The position numbers and the translations under genes were made by a program. Under the pieces are notes generated by a model. The model saw only the letters and a list, made by a program, of their open reading frames with translations. It did no database searches and was not told the DNA's origin. Of a DNA stretch of 64,000 nucleotides, positions 10,533 through 20,934 are shown piece by piece. Source of the stretch: Ipomoea triloba (Eukaryota; Streptophyta; Magnoliopsida; Solanales; Convolvulaceae); the NCBI RefSeq assembly GCF_003576645.1, contig NC_044920.1:5661319-5725318 (forward strand), written 5' to 3'. Each line of letters starts with the position of its first letter. Position 1 is the stretch's first letter.

Positions 10533-12766
10533 AGAAGACATCCGCCTTCATGTGGACTGATGAGTGTCAACAGGCTTTCGAAAGTTTGAAAGAGTACTTG
10601 GCCTCGCCGATAGTGTTGTCCAGGCCGGAACCTGGTGAAGAGTTGCAGATTTATCTCTCCGCATCAGACCGCGCTATCAGCGCAGTGCTCTACCGAACCG
10701 ACCCTGAAGGGGTGCAACGCCCGGTTTATTACATCAGCCACGCTCTCCAGGGCCCTGAACTGCGGTATACCTGGCTGGAGAAGGTCGTATTCGCGTTGTA
10801 CACGACCGCGAAGAAGTTAACGCCATACTTTCAAGGCCGGGTGATCCGGGTGCTCACCGATCAACCGATAGGGGCCATACTCCGGACGACCACCTCCTCC
10901 GGTCGGTTAATTAAGTGGGCAATGATGTTGACCCAGTTCGTAATCGAATACACGCCGAGACCGGCCATCAAAGGACAAGCCGTAGCAGATTTCGTCGTGG
11001 AATGTTCAGCACGTGACAGCACCACCCCGGTGACCTCCGACACTGCCCCGGTGGAATGGGAAATTGCAACAGATGGGTCAAGCTGCAAGCAGGGTGCCGG
11101 TGCTGGTATAGTTCTCACCAGCCCGGAGGGCTTCAAAGTTTACTACGCCCTGTCGCTTGCTTTCTCGCCGACCAACAATGAAGCGGAGTACGAGGCCTTC
11201 ATAGCCGGCCTGCGACGCGCCCGCTCTCTGGGGGCTCGGCATGTGAGGATCCGGACTGACTCAGCCCTAGTTGTCGGACAGGTCACCGGCGCTTTCGAAA
11301 CAAAAGGGGAACGGCTAGCCCGGTACCGCGACCACGCTTTATCCATTATGGGATCGTTCGACGCTTGCATAGCCGAGCACATTCCACGGGCCGAGAATGC
11401 GGATGCGGACATGTTATCCCGACTATCACACGAGGCTCCGGAGTATATATCGAAGGTCGCCCGGGTGGAAGAGCTGCAGACTGCTTGCGTGGATGCACTT
11501 CCCGTGATACCGGTCGATGCGGAAACGGATGATTGGATCACCGACCTCCGTTCATATTTAGAGACCGGGACCTTACCAGAGAATGAGCAGAGGGCCAGGA
11601 AAGTAAAGCTGCGAGCTCCCCGTTTCCAGATAGTCGACAATCGCCTTTACCGGCGGTCTTATGGAGGGCCGCTGATGAGATGTCTAACCCGCTTTGAGGC
11701 CAAACTCGTGATGGCCGAGCTGCATTCCGGACTTTGCTCTGCCCATCAGGGGGGCCGGGCCTTGGCAAGAAGAATAATGCTGATCGGCTACTATTGGCCG
11801 TCGATCCAATTAGACTGTGAGGCACTAGCAAAGTCGTGCGAATCCTGTCAACTTTACGCCCGAGTCCCAGGCAGGCCGGCCACCTTTTATCATCCGGTCA
11901 GTTCTGCAATACCGTTCGCCAAATGGGGGGTAAACATCTTGGGACCTTTCCCGCAGTTGACCGGTCGACGCCGCTTCATAATCGTCGCTGTGGACTACTT
12001 TTCGAAATGGGTAGAGGCCGAACCACTAGCGACGATTACATCTCAGCAGTGCGCCCGGTTTATATGGCGAAACATGATCTCCCGCTTTGGAGTTCCAGTT
12101 CAGTTGGTGACCGACAACGGAAGACAGTTCGAGAGCGAGTATTTCCAAAATTTCTTAGCAACGGTGGGCACCAGGTCGCTCCGTTCTTCCGTAGCATATC
12201 CTCAAGGGAACGGTCAAGTGGAGAACGCGAACCGAACCATCCTGGAAGGGCTGAAAAAGAAGTTGCACTCGGCCGAACGAAGCTGGGCAGACGAGCTCCC
12301 GTACATCTTGTGGTCGTACCAGACTACGCCCCGGGAGGCCACGAAGGAAACGCCTTTCGCACTAGTTTATGGCGCCGAAGCCCGCCTGCCAGTGGAAGCA
12401 TGGATACCGACCTCTAGAGAGCGGAGCTATGATGAGAACGGCAATGACTCCTTGATAATCACCGGGTTGGATTCTGTGGAAGAGAGGAGAGAGGTCGCAG
12501 CCCGGAGGGTCGAGGAATATCAAAAGAAATTGAAAGCATACCGCGACCCTAAAGTGCGCCCCCGGTACTTTCAGGTAGGGGATTACGTGCTGAGAGAGAG
12601 ACAGGCCAGCAAACCGCTAGAGAGCGGGAAATTGGCCCAGAGCTGGGAAGGTCCATACGTCGTTTTGGCCGTGGTGAGACCGGGGACCTACCGGCTCGAA
12701 ACCACCACTGGCAAACTGGTCGACCGCATTCGGAATTCCCAGCATTTGGTCTATTTTTATCAGTAG
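10498..12766 (+). pseudogene. pol: RNase H, second (archaeal-type) RNase H and integrase of Tat element
   Basis: The frame is open from just after the frameshift to TAG at 12764-12766. Order: an RT-linked RNase H (about 10620-10990; ASDRAISAVL, LEKVVFAL, LTDQP); a second RNase H of the archaeal/plant type (about 11050-11430; ATDGSS, NNEAEYEA, RTDSALVVGQV); an integrase zinc finger H-H-C-C (CESCQ near 11840-11854); and an integrase core with TDNG and GQVENANRT. A dual RNase H is a known mark of the Tat group. The first catalytic Asp of the DDE triad is replaced: WGVNILGPFP has Asn (AAC, 11933-11935), one G-to-A change away from Asp. That should abolish integration by this copy. Confidence 0.93.
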
Positions 12767-12879
12767 TTTGTAATAGGTTCGGGAGCCTGCGTGCCCCAAT
12801 TTACTTTCGCCCTGCGAGGCTGTTCTGTTTGAAATGTAGCACCGCTCGGTCAAGTCGGCTTTTTCTGTTAAATGTGTTT

Positions 12880-13085
12880 AATGGTGAGAGCAAGGTGCTC
12901 ACCCTGGGAGTAAGGTGCCCGGTTACCGGTCTTCGGACCTTAATGGTGAGAGCAAGGTGCCCGGTTACCGGTCTTCGGACCTTAATGGTGAGAGCAAGGT
13001 GCTCACCCCGGGAGCAAGGTGCCCGGTTACCGGTCTTCGGACCTTAATGGTGAGAGCAAGGTGCTCACCCCGGGAGCAAGGTCTT
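12880..13085 (+). repeat. GGTGAGAGCAAGGTGC tandem repeats after pol
   Basis: Units built of GTGCTCACCCCGGGAGCAAG plus GGTTACCGGTCTTCGGACC and TTAATGGTGAGAGCAAG recur at about 62-bp period, with one step of exactly 42 bp between 12918 and 12960. A minisatellite in the 3' untranslated part of the Tat element is plausible. The 42-bp step may instead share the assembly cause described for 13478-13902. Confidence 0.75.
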
Positions 13086-13477
13086 CGAAAAGCGTTCAAA
13101 AAGAGAGCAAAAGATGTTACGAGTGAAAGCGGCTCCAAGGCCGTTAAGATAAGAGTATCGCCCGACACAACGAGGCCGGGCTCTCGAAACGAAACGACTC
13201 AAAGGTCGTCAAAACGAAATAATACCCGGCACAACGAGGCCGAGCTCCCGCGTTTACTATCTAAGGGCGTTCGGTCGACTGCTCGACCCCAGGCTCCGTC
13301 GCACCCTCTGCCGTTGGTCCAGCATTGGGGGCCTCCGCATCCTCCGCCGTTGGTCCAGCGGAAGCGTCGGTGAAAGAGACCGGTAGTACTTGCCCCTCAG
13401 AGACGGTTGAGAACGGCGTCGGACCAGGGTCGGGCACCTCTTCGGGAAGCACGGCCAAAACCCTGTGGAGGTCGTCA

Positions 13478-13902
13478 TCGTCGATCGAGACTTCTAAGGC
13501 AGCTCGAACGTCGTTCTGCTCGTCGATCGAGACTTCTAAGGCAGCTCGAACGTCGTTCTGCATGTCGATCGAGACTTCTAAGGCAGCTCGAACGTCGTTC
13601 TGCATGGCTCGACGACCACTGTTGAACGCCCATGTCCCGAACTCGTACATTAAGTCCTCCCTGACCGGCGTGCGCGAGATGGCCGCAAGAACGACCTCAC
13701 CTGTGACCGGCGTGCGCGAGATGGCCGCAAGAACGACCTCACCTGTCTCCCGCCTTCGGCAGATATGCTTAGCCAGGACCTCACCTGTCTCCCGCCTTCG
13801 GCAGATATGCTTAGCCAGGAGGACGGGATCCGTCAAAACCTTCTCGCCGAAATCCGCCCGGAGGACGGGATCCGTCAAAACCTTCTCGCCGAAATCCGCC
13901 CG
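13478..13902. other. Chain of exact 42-bp tandem duplications (probable assembly artefact)
   Basis: Different 42-bp segments are each duplicated in turn: TCGATCGAGACTTC... three times from 13478, GACCGGCGTGCGCGAG... twice from about 13662, CTCCCGCCTTCGGC... twice from about 13747, and GAGGACGGGATCCG... twice to 13902. Every step has period 42 and no mismatch in the repeated part. Unrelated neighbouring segments sharing one repeat length is not how minisatellites look; untrimmed overlaps between short contigs would give this. Confidence 0.85.
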
Positions 13903-15010
13903 CTCCAGGATCCTCCGCCCGGTCTCTTCAGCCGTCTTCAGTTTCCCCTCGAGCTCCTTAATCCGTTGTTCCCTCTTAGCAAGGGACCTTTTGAGCGGGG
14001 CCACGTCCCGACGATGGATCTCGTCCCCGTCCTTGGCCCGGGCATACAGATCGGTGACCGAGTGCGCCATCTAAAAGAGAAAGGTGGTGAGAAGACCGGT
14101 AGACGCTAACAAGAACACGATTAATCACTTCGCGATACCTGGATGAGGTCGCGAGCGATGCGCTCTCCCACTAGAGCGGTCGACCATCCGCTTGTCTTCT
14201 CCGGAGGAGGAGCCGCGGCGCAGATCCTCGTTAGCAGAGCGGCCGAGGATTCGTCCCCGTGCTTCATGAGCACGTTGATCACGGGCGTCGTGGACCCGGA
14301 CCCGTCGCGACGGGAGCGTTTCACGACCGCGACCTCCTCGACCTCGGGCACCTCTTTCTCTTTCCCTCGCTTGGCAGCCCGGGCTGCATCCTGCTCGTTG
14401 TTCAGATCGGCAGGGTGGGTCGCGTCCAAAGGTNCAGGAGGACGGGATCCGTCAAAACCTTCTCGCCGAAATCCGCCCGCTCCAGGATCCTCCGCCCGGT
14501 CTCTTCAGCCGTCTTCAGTTTCCCCTCGAGCTCCTTAATCCGTTGTTCCCTCTTAGCAAGGGACCTTTTGAGCGGGGCCACGTCCCGACGATGGATCTCG
14601 TCCCCGTCCTTGGCCCGGGCATACAGATCGGTGACCGAGTGCGCCATCTAAAAGAGAAAGGTGGTGAGAAGACCGGTAGACGCTAACAAGAACACGATTA
14701 ATCACTTCGCGATACCTGGATGAGGTCGCGAGCGATGCGCTCTCCCACTAGAGCGGTCGACCATCCGCTTGTCTTCTCCGGAGGAGGAGCCGCGGCGCAG
14801 ATCCTCGTTAGCAGAGCGGCCGAGGATTCGTCCCCGTGCTTCATGAGCACGTTGATCACGGGCGTCGTGGACCCGGACCCGTCGCGACGGGAGCGTTTCA
14901 CGACCGCGACCTCCTCGACCTCGGGCACCTCTTTCTCTTTCCCTCGCTTGGCAGCCCGGGCTGCATCCTGCTCGTTGTTCAGATCGGCAGGGTGGGTCGC
15001 GTCCAAAGGT
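13860..15010. other. Redundant 574-bp copy around single N at 14434 (assembly join)
   Basis: Bases 13860-14433 recur at 14437-15010 (offset 577) with no difference that I found, and a single N at 14434 sits between them. The left copy stops and the right copy starts inside the same antisense gene, as expected when overlapping contig ends were placed side by side without merging. Confidence 0.9.
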
Positions 15011-15175
15011 AGACCGACGGGCACTGGCGCCTCGCCGGTAGGATCCGCAGGCTTCGAGGGCTCGACCTTCTTAGCCCCCAGACTGATCTTCTTGGCGGGT
15101 GCAGGCGGACGAGCTGATACCGGGAAGCTCCTCATGGCACCTGAAAGCAGAGAAGACAAGACTTAGTATACCGAC

Positions 15176-18100
15176 CTTCGTAAAACCGACCTCAGATCGG
15201 TAAGTCTTACAAACCTCGTGACCCAGCCTCCGGAGGGGGAGGTCTGACGGCAACCGTCACCACCGCCCTCTTAGGCGTGTACTTCTCGGGCAAATCGTAT
15301 CTGGGGGGCTCGAGGTTTGCTTCCAGGTATTCCTCGGGAGATCGGAAGACCTCGTACTCGTATTCCTCGGCGGAAATCTTTATGGCCGCGTCATCTAGAG
15401 CCCAGCTTTTCCTAGGTCGTTTGTGCTCCGTCGCGAACTCTGGCCACTCTCTGTCAACAGGAAGCGGCCACGGGTATTGGACCGACAGGATTCGGTCTTT
15501 CCAGCCTCTATTGTTTTCGGGCAAATGTAAGATTTTGCAGAAGTGCTCACGAGACTGTATGCATAGGACGCCACCCCCATGCTTCATAGATAGAGGCCGG
15601 ACCGAGAAGAGGTACCGGAAAAGCTCTAGTCGCTGGGAGACCGTGGCGGTTACATATTTGTGGGAAGCATGCGAGAGTACGGTGGGCATTAGGGGCAATC
15701 TGCCCGGGCAAAACACCATAGTACTTCATGAAACCCAGCAAAAAGGGGTGGAACGGGAAGGTCAACGGGGCCTTGATAGAATCCAAGTGCATCCCGAGCT
15801 AGTCCCCGTTCGTTCGGTCGACGATGCTCTCTAATGACCGTTTGGTCTCATAGTTAACAGTCCCGGTTAACAGGGCCGAGACTTCCTCGATCTCCCCGCG
15901 GGTGAGAAGACTGGTGTGTCGCCGCAGGCCGCTGCTGTCTAATCGGATCCTGCTGGCGGCCACTGGAGGGGTAGAATCGACTGGTAGACCGGCGAACCAG
16001 TCCCTACCATAGGCCGTAGGGGCAGGCTTCCCTCGACCTGAGGGCCCTGCTTCTGAGGAAAGAGGCTCCATAACGGGTCGAGAGTCTGCTTCGTCATTCT
16101 CGGCCCTCAGTTGGTTATGAGCCCGAACTGAGCCTCGGGTTCTCCTGAGTAAGTCTCTATGGCGTTGAGGTCAGAGTCATAAGTCGAGACCGTGAACGAT
16201 CCGACTTCGACCGAGTCGCCGTAGTCGTGGTTGGATAGGTTTTGACTATCCGATCCGCTCATGGCTGTACCTAGCAAGGACAAGGAGGTGTCTTACTAAG
16301 GTCAGCCCGGGACTCGAGATCGCCCGAAATCATAAACGAATGTATCTACGAGTATAAGCAAAAGGAGTTACCTGTCGAAGAAAGTTCGAAAACGTGCTGA
16401 GGTCGACAACGCTTGATACACTCTCATTTGTACCTATTTTACTTGTGTTTTTATGTAGGTTTTATAGTTAATTGTGTGATAAAATGTTGTGTCCAATGCT
16501 TATTTCCTTGTTTTCATATTTTAAATGGTATAATGCTTGGTTTAGATGTTTTTGATGTGTTTAGAAGTGCATTAGAACTATTTGGGAGCAAAAGCCAATT
16601 CAAAGGAGCCAAAGAGTTGTAATTCCCGCTACCATGGCGACATCTTGGTAATCGGACCATATCTCTTCCTATGAATATCCAAATGAGATGATTCTTGAGC
16701 CATTGGAAAGAAGACTTCAAGGGCTACAACTCTTATGAAGACATCAAAGTGTAGATCAAAAGGAAAACTGGTCAAAAGATCAAAGAGTTGTAATTCCTGC
16801 TAAATATGGCGACACCTCGGTAATTGGACCATATCTCAGTCTAGGAGTATCCAAATGAGGCTACAATTGTTATGAAGACATTAAAGTGTGATTCAAAAGG
16901 GAAAAGGGTCAAAATCAGGCTGCAAGTTGGAGCTTCGTCACAGGCGGATTCTCGCCGCGGCGAGCTTCATTCTCGCCGTGGCGAGAATCCCAAATTTTGG
17001 GCAGTGACACTCTCGCCGCGGCGAGAGTTGCAGATCTGCGATTTTGCAGTTCTTTGAATTGCCATTTTTGCCCCCCATTCTCCACCCACTATAAAAGCAT
17101 CACTTCCTATCAACCCTAACAAGCTTGGCTGCGGATTTGGACCAAAAATGAGAGCAAGGAAGAAGATTTGAAGCAACAACAAGAGAAGAGAAGAGCTTGG
17201 AGGCATCATTCGGGAGAATNCTTCGTAAAACCGACCTCGGATCGGTAAGTCTTACAAACCTCGTGACCCAGCCTCCGGAGGGGGAGGTCTGACGGCAACC
17301 GTCACAACCGCCCTCTTAGGCGTGTACTTCTCGGGCAAATCGTATCTGGGGGGCTCGAGGTTTGCTTCCAGGTATTCCTCGGGAGATCGGAAGACCTCGT
17401 ACTCGTATTCCTCGGCGGAAATCTTTATGGCCGCGTCATCTAGAGCCCAGCTTTTCCTAGGTCGTTTGTGCTCCGTCGCGAACTCTGGCCACTCTCTGTC
17501 AACAGGAAGCGGCCACGGGTATTGGACCGACAGGATTCGGTCTTTCCAGCCTCTATTGTTTTCGGGCAAATGTAAGATTTTGCAGAAGTGCTCACGAGAC
17601 TGTATGCATAGGACGCCACCCCCATGCTTCATAGATAGAGGCCGGACCGAGAAGAGGTACCGGAAAAGCTCTAGTCGCTGGGAGACCGTGGCGGTTACAT
17701 ATTTGTGGGAAGCATGCGAGAGTACGGTGGGCATTAGGGGCAATCTGCCCGGGCAAAACACCATAGTACTTCATGAAACCCAGCAAAAAGGGGTGGAACG
17801 GGAAGGTCAACGGGGCCTTGATAGAATCCAAGTGCATCCCGAGCTAGTCCCCGTTCGTTCGGTCGACGATGCTCTCTAATGACCGTTTGGTCTCATAGTT
17901 AACAGTCCCGGTTAACAGGGCCGAGACTTCCTCGATCTCCCCGCGGGTGAGAAGACTGGTGTGTCGCCGCAGGCCGCTGCTGTCTAATCGGATCCTGCTG
18001 GCGGCCACTGGAGGGGTAGAATCGACTGGTAGACCGGCGAACCAGTCCCTACCATAGGCCGTAGGGGCAGGCTTCCCTCGACCTGAGGGCCCTGCTTCTG

Positions 18101-19264
18101 AGGAAAGAGGCTCCATAACGGGTCGAGAGTCTGCTTCGTCATTCTCGGCCCTCAGTTGGTTATGAGCCCGAACTGAGCCTCGGGTTCTCCTGAGTAAGTC
18201 TCTATGGCGTTGAGGTCAGAGTCATAAGTCGAGACCGTGAACGATCCGACTTCGACCGAGTCGCCGTAGTCGTGGTTGGATAGGTTTTGACTATCCGATC
18301 CGCTCATGGCTGTACCTAGCAAGGACAAGGAGGTGTCTTACTAAGGTCAGCCCGGGACTCGAGATCGCCCGAAATCATAAACGAATGTATCTACGAGTAT
18401 AAGCAAAAGGAGTTACCTGTCGAAGAAAGTTCGAAAACGTGCTGAGGTCGACAACGCTTGATACACTCTCATTTGTACCTATTTTACTTGTGTTTTTATG
18501 TAGGTTTTATAGTTAATTGTGTGATAAAATGTTGTGTCCAATGCTTATTTCCTTGTTTTCATATTTTAAATGGTATAATGCTTGGTTTAGATGTTTTTGA
18601 TGTGTTTAGAAGTGCATTAGAACTATTTGGGAGCAAAAGCCAATTCAAAGGAGCCAAAGAGTTGTAATTCCCGCTACCATGGCGACATCTTGGTAATCGG
18701 ACCATATCTCTTCCTATGAATATCCAAATGAGATGATTCTTGAGCCATTGGAAAGAAGACTTCAAGGGCTACAACTCTTATGAAGACATCAAAGTGTAGA
18801 TCAAAAGGAAAACTGGTCAAAAGATCAAAGAGTTGTAATTCCTGCTAAATATGGCGACACCTCGGTAATTGGACCATATCTCAGTCTAGGAGTATCCAAA
18901 TGAGGCTACAATTGTTATGAAGACATTAAAGTGTGATTCAAAAGGGAAAAGGGTCAAAATCAGGCTGCAAGTTGGAGCTTCGTCACAGGCGGATTCTCGC
19001 CGCGGCGAGCTTCATTCTCGCCGTGGCGAGAATCCCAAATTTTGGGCAGTGACACTCTCGCCGCGGCGAGAGTTGCAGATCTGCGATTTTGCAGTTCTTT
19101 GAATTGCCATTTTTGCCCCCCATTCTCCACCCACTATAAAAGCATCACTTCCTATCAACCCTAACAAGCTTGGCTGCGGATTTGGACCAAAAATGAGAGC
19201 AAGGAAGAAGATTTGAAGCAACAACAAGAGAAGAGAAGAGCTTGGAGGCATCATTCGGGAGAAT
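15176..19264. other. Redundant 2044-bp copy around single N at 17220 (assembly join)
   Basis: 15176-17219 recurs at 17221-19264 (offset 2045) with only about two differences that I see (near 15194 and 15262). A single N at 17220 lies between. Both copies contain the same nested insertion junction with the same ACGCT target site, which cannot arise twice independently. This is a contig or haplotype overlap left uncollapsed. Confidence 0.93.
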
Positions 19265-20040
19265 TTCTTCCTCTCTTTTCTATTTTAAAGCTTTATTGTA
19301 TATTTGTTGAATTTATTTTAGCCATGATAGGCTAAGCTTTCCTTTGGGATTTTTGGATTGATAAGTGTTTATGAACCTATGTGCCTAGTTCTTTAATTGC
19401 TTGAATGAAATATCTATTTGGGTTTATTACTTGTGTTGTAATTGTGGCTTAATTTCTTGATGCTTGTAGTTAAGGATCCTAATTACTTGTTTCATTGCTA
19501 AATTTGTCTATGAATTAGAGCACCCACAATTGCACTTGATTCTTGTACCTCGAGAGAGGACATGTTGATTAAGGGATTTATTGTGAATAGCTCACGAGAG
19601 TGAGTATTCCAATAGTGAATAGCCCACGAGAGTGGGTATTCCATTTATTGCTTGTTCTTGCTTATACGTTGTGAATAGCTCACGAGAGTGAGTATTCCAA
19701 TTACCTTATTTTGGGTTTGAATTACGAGAGTAATCTTTCCCTTTTAGATTGCAATCATCCACACTTGTTGAACTCGAATGGTTATTTCACTTTAGATTGG
19801 CACTAGGTGATTAACACTTTGACAACCAAAAATCCCGCTCTTAATCTCTTGTATATAAAAGTCCGTTTGCCTTGCTTCATTTATTTTGTTTTCATAATTT
19901 TAGATAAATACCCATTGTTAGCGTTGGAATAGCTTCTCGTGAATTAATTAGTAACTAGTGCTTAATACCCCGCTTCCCTGTGGATCGATAACCCCGGAAT
20001 ACTCCGGGTATTTGTTTGTACCTCAAAAAGGCTACGACCA
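18459..20040. mobile_element. Solo LTR (about 1.58 kb) nested in the Tat element
   Basis: Begins TGATACACTCTC and ends GGCTACGACCA (TG...CA), with the 5-bp TSD ACGCT at 18454-18458 and 20041-20045. No gag-pol lies inside. It holds three CTCGCCGCGGCGAG-type palindromes (the middle one imperfect), a TATA box CTATAAAAG near 19134-19142, an internal duplication around GAGTTGTAATTCC, and three AATAGCTCACGAGAGTGAG-like repeats near 19590-19700. The large size and the CTTCCCTGTGGATCGA segment near the end recall Athila-type LTRs; that family call is inference. A partial extra copy at 16414-17219 comes from the assembly duplication. It splits the leader of the antisense gene. Confidence 0.85.
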
Positions 20041-20124
20041 ACGCTGAGATCGGGAAGTTTAGGTAGTTCGGGAGGCTCTGAGTTTGTCTCGTTCGTGAAA
20101 GCCGGAAACACCGTACGTACCACG

Positions 20125-20133
20125 CTTTTATAG
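20125..20133 (-). promoter_or_regulatory. TATA box for the antisense gene in the Tat element
   Basis: CTATAAAAG on the minus strand, just inside the 3' LTR and upstream of the antisense gene. With the solo LTR removed, the ATG at 16262 would lie a few hundred bases downstream, after a leader containing one GT-AG intron. Sequence and placement fit a dedicated antisense promoter; no transcript evidence is available here. Confidence 0.5.
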
Positions 20134-20365
20134 AGGGAGAAAGAAGGGGCCGACGGTTCGGCTCCCCACGCCGTAGACCTAGCCTTGGCCCAAGTTCCGA
20201 GGCTCGTGCGAACGTGACACGTGGACACTAGGGCTGACGACACCCGCTGACGACGTTTTCCTTGTCCCGTTCTGTTGATCAACCATGGATGGTGCAACCC
20301 GGATCTGATCGTACAACCCGGACTTTTTCCTCAGCGATCGTAAAAGACCGGGCTGGGGGGCTAGA

Positions 20366-20798
20366 TGATAGGGATAAAATCCGGTCTCCGTATCCCGATC
20401 TCTCTCTCTGAGTAAGGACTCAGCCAGGCCCTTAGATTCTATTCCCGGTCTGCCGAGCTTTGTACACTACACTCCAGGCCGCCGCGGCAACCCTGGTGGG
20501 ATTCGAAGTAGGGGTCTCACATCCACTTATCGTAAGCGCATTGGACCGATAGCGTGACCGGTGCATGTCCGCCACGCGTCCTGCATGCAGCCAGACCGGA
20601 GTAGGCCTGGCCAAATCCGCTATAAAAGGTGCGTTTAATGTAGAGAGGTGGACTTTTGGCTATTTCCTCTTGAACAGTAGCTAAAGAGACCGGGAGCCGC
20701 TGACCCACTGTCACGGAACTCGGTCACACCTAGAGTATTCTTCCCTATACTCTACCATATATTAATACGAATATTCTGTTCCGTATTATACCGTATCA
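20366..20798 (+). repeat. 3' LTR of the Tat element
   Basis: Begins TGATAGGGATAAAATCC, ends ACCGTATCA, followed by TSD ATTAC at 20799-20803. The G-rich GGGCTGGGGGGCTAGA just before it (about 20350-20365) is the polypurine tract. Confidence 0.95.
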
Positions 20799-20934
20799 AT
20801 TACGATTTACTAGTCTTTTCATATTATTAAATTCCTTTTTTACTTAGGCATTAAACCAATTTTCTATTTACATTAATAAGCATGTAATTTTCTATTTACA
20901 TTAATAACCATGTGAGCATGAAATATTTATCTTA

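Larger units (their letters stand above)
13261..16262 (-). pseudogene. Spliced antisense gene of Tat element (PF04195-like), degraded
   Basis: Runs opposite to gag-pol. ATG at 16262-16260 starts a Ser/Asp-rich N-terminus; after frame changes near 16140 and 15800 comes a globular part (LLGFMKYYGVLPGQIAPNA, then GWKDRILSVQYPWP near 15480), like the plant 'putative gypsy type transposon' domain (PF04195). Another frame change lies near 15625. Intron 15214-15141 (GT-AG) joins in frame to exon 15140-14716, rich in Ala, Pro and Lys with a basic cluster. Intron 14715-14648 ends TTTTAG. The last exon starts at 14647, carries a Lys/Glu heptad-rich coiled coil and ends at a stop near 13261. A further GT-AG intron, 16371-16271, lies in the leader. 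The assembly copies 13860-14433 and 17221-18458 repeat parts of this gene. Antisense ORFs in this position are known from Tat elements; their function is not. Confidence 0.75.
6669..20798 (+). mobile_element. Tat-lineage Ty3/gypsy LTR retrotransposon with nested solo LTR
   Basis: Two LTRs of 432-433 bp (6669-7100 and 20366-20798), both TG...CA, are flanked by the 5-bp TSD ATTAC at 6664-6668 and 20799-20803. Between them lie a primer-binding site, gag, protease, reverse transcriptase, RNase H, a second RNase H and integrase on the plus strand, then a long 3' region with an antisense gene, and a G-rich polypurine tract before the 3' LTR. The pol order RT-RH-aRH-INT and an extra antisense ORF are known traits of the plant Tat group (Ogre/Retand relatives). 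Coding is broken by stops at 7602 and 8619, a frameshift near 10497 and a mutated integrase Asp. By eye the LTRs differ by about five transitions and one indel, so the insertion is young. Assembly duplications inflate its length. Confidence 0.93.

Noticed and set aside
13325..14074. Plus-strand frame rich in Ser/Arg opposite the antisense gene
   Set aside because: Shadow of the minus-strand exon; the minus frame has proper splice sites, a coiled coil and an ATG, while the plus frame has none of these and contains the 42-bp artefact repeats.
17252..18116. Second copy of the antisense PF04195-like exons
   Set aside because: Part of the 2044-bp redundancy around the N at 17220, not a second gene.
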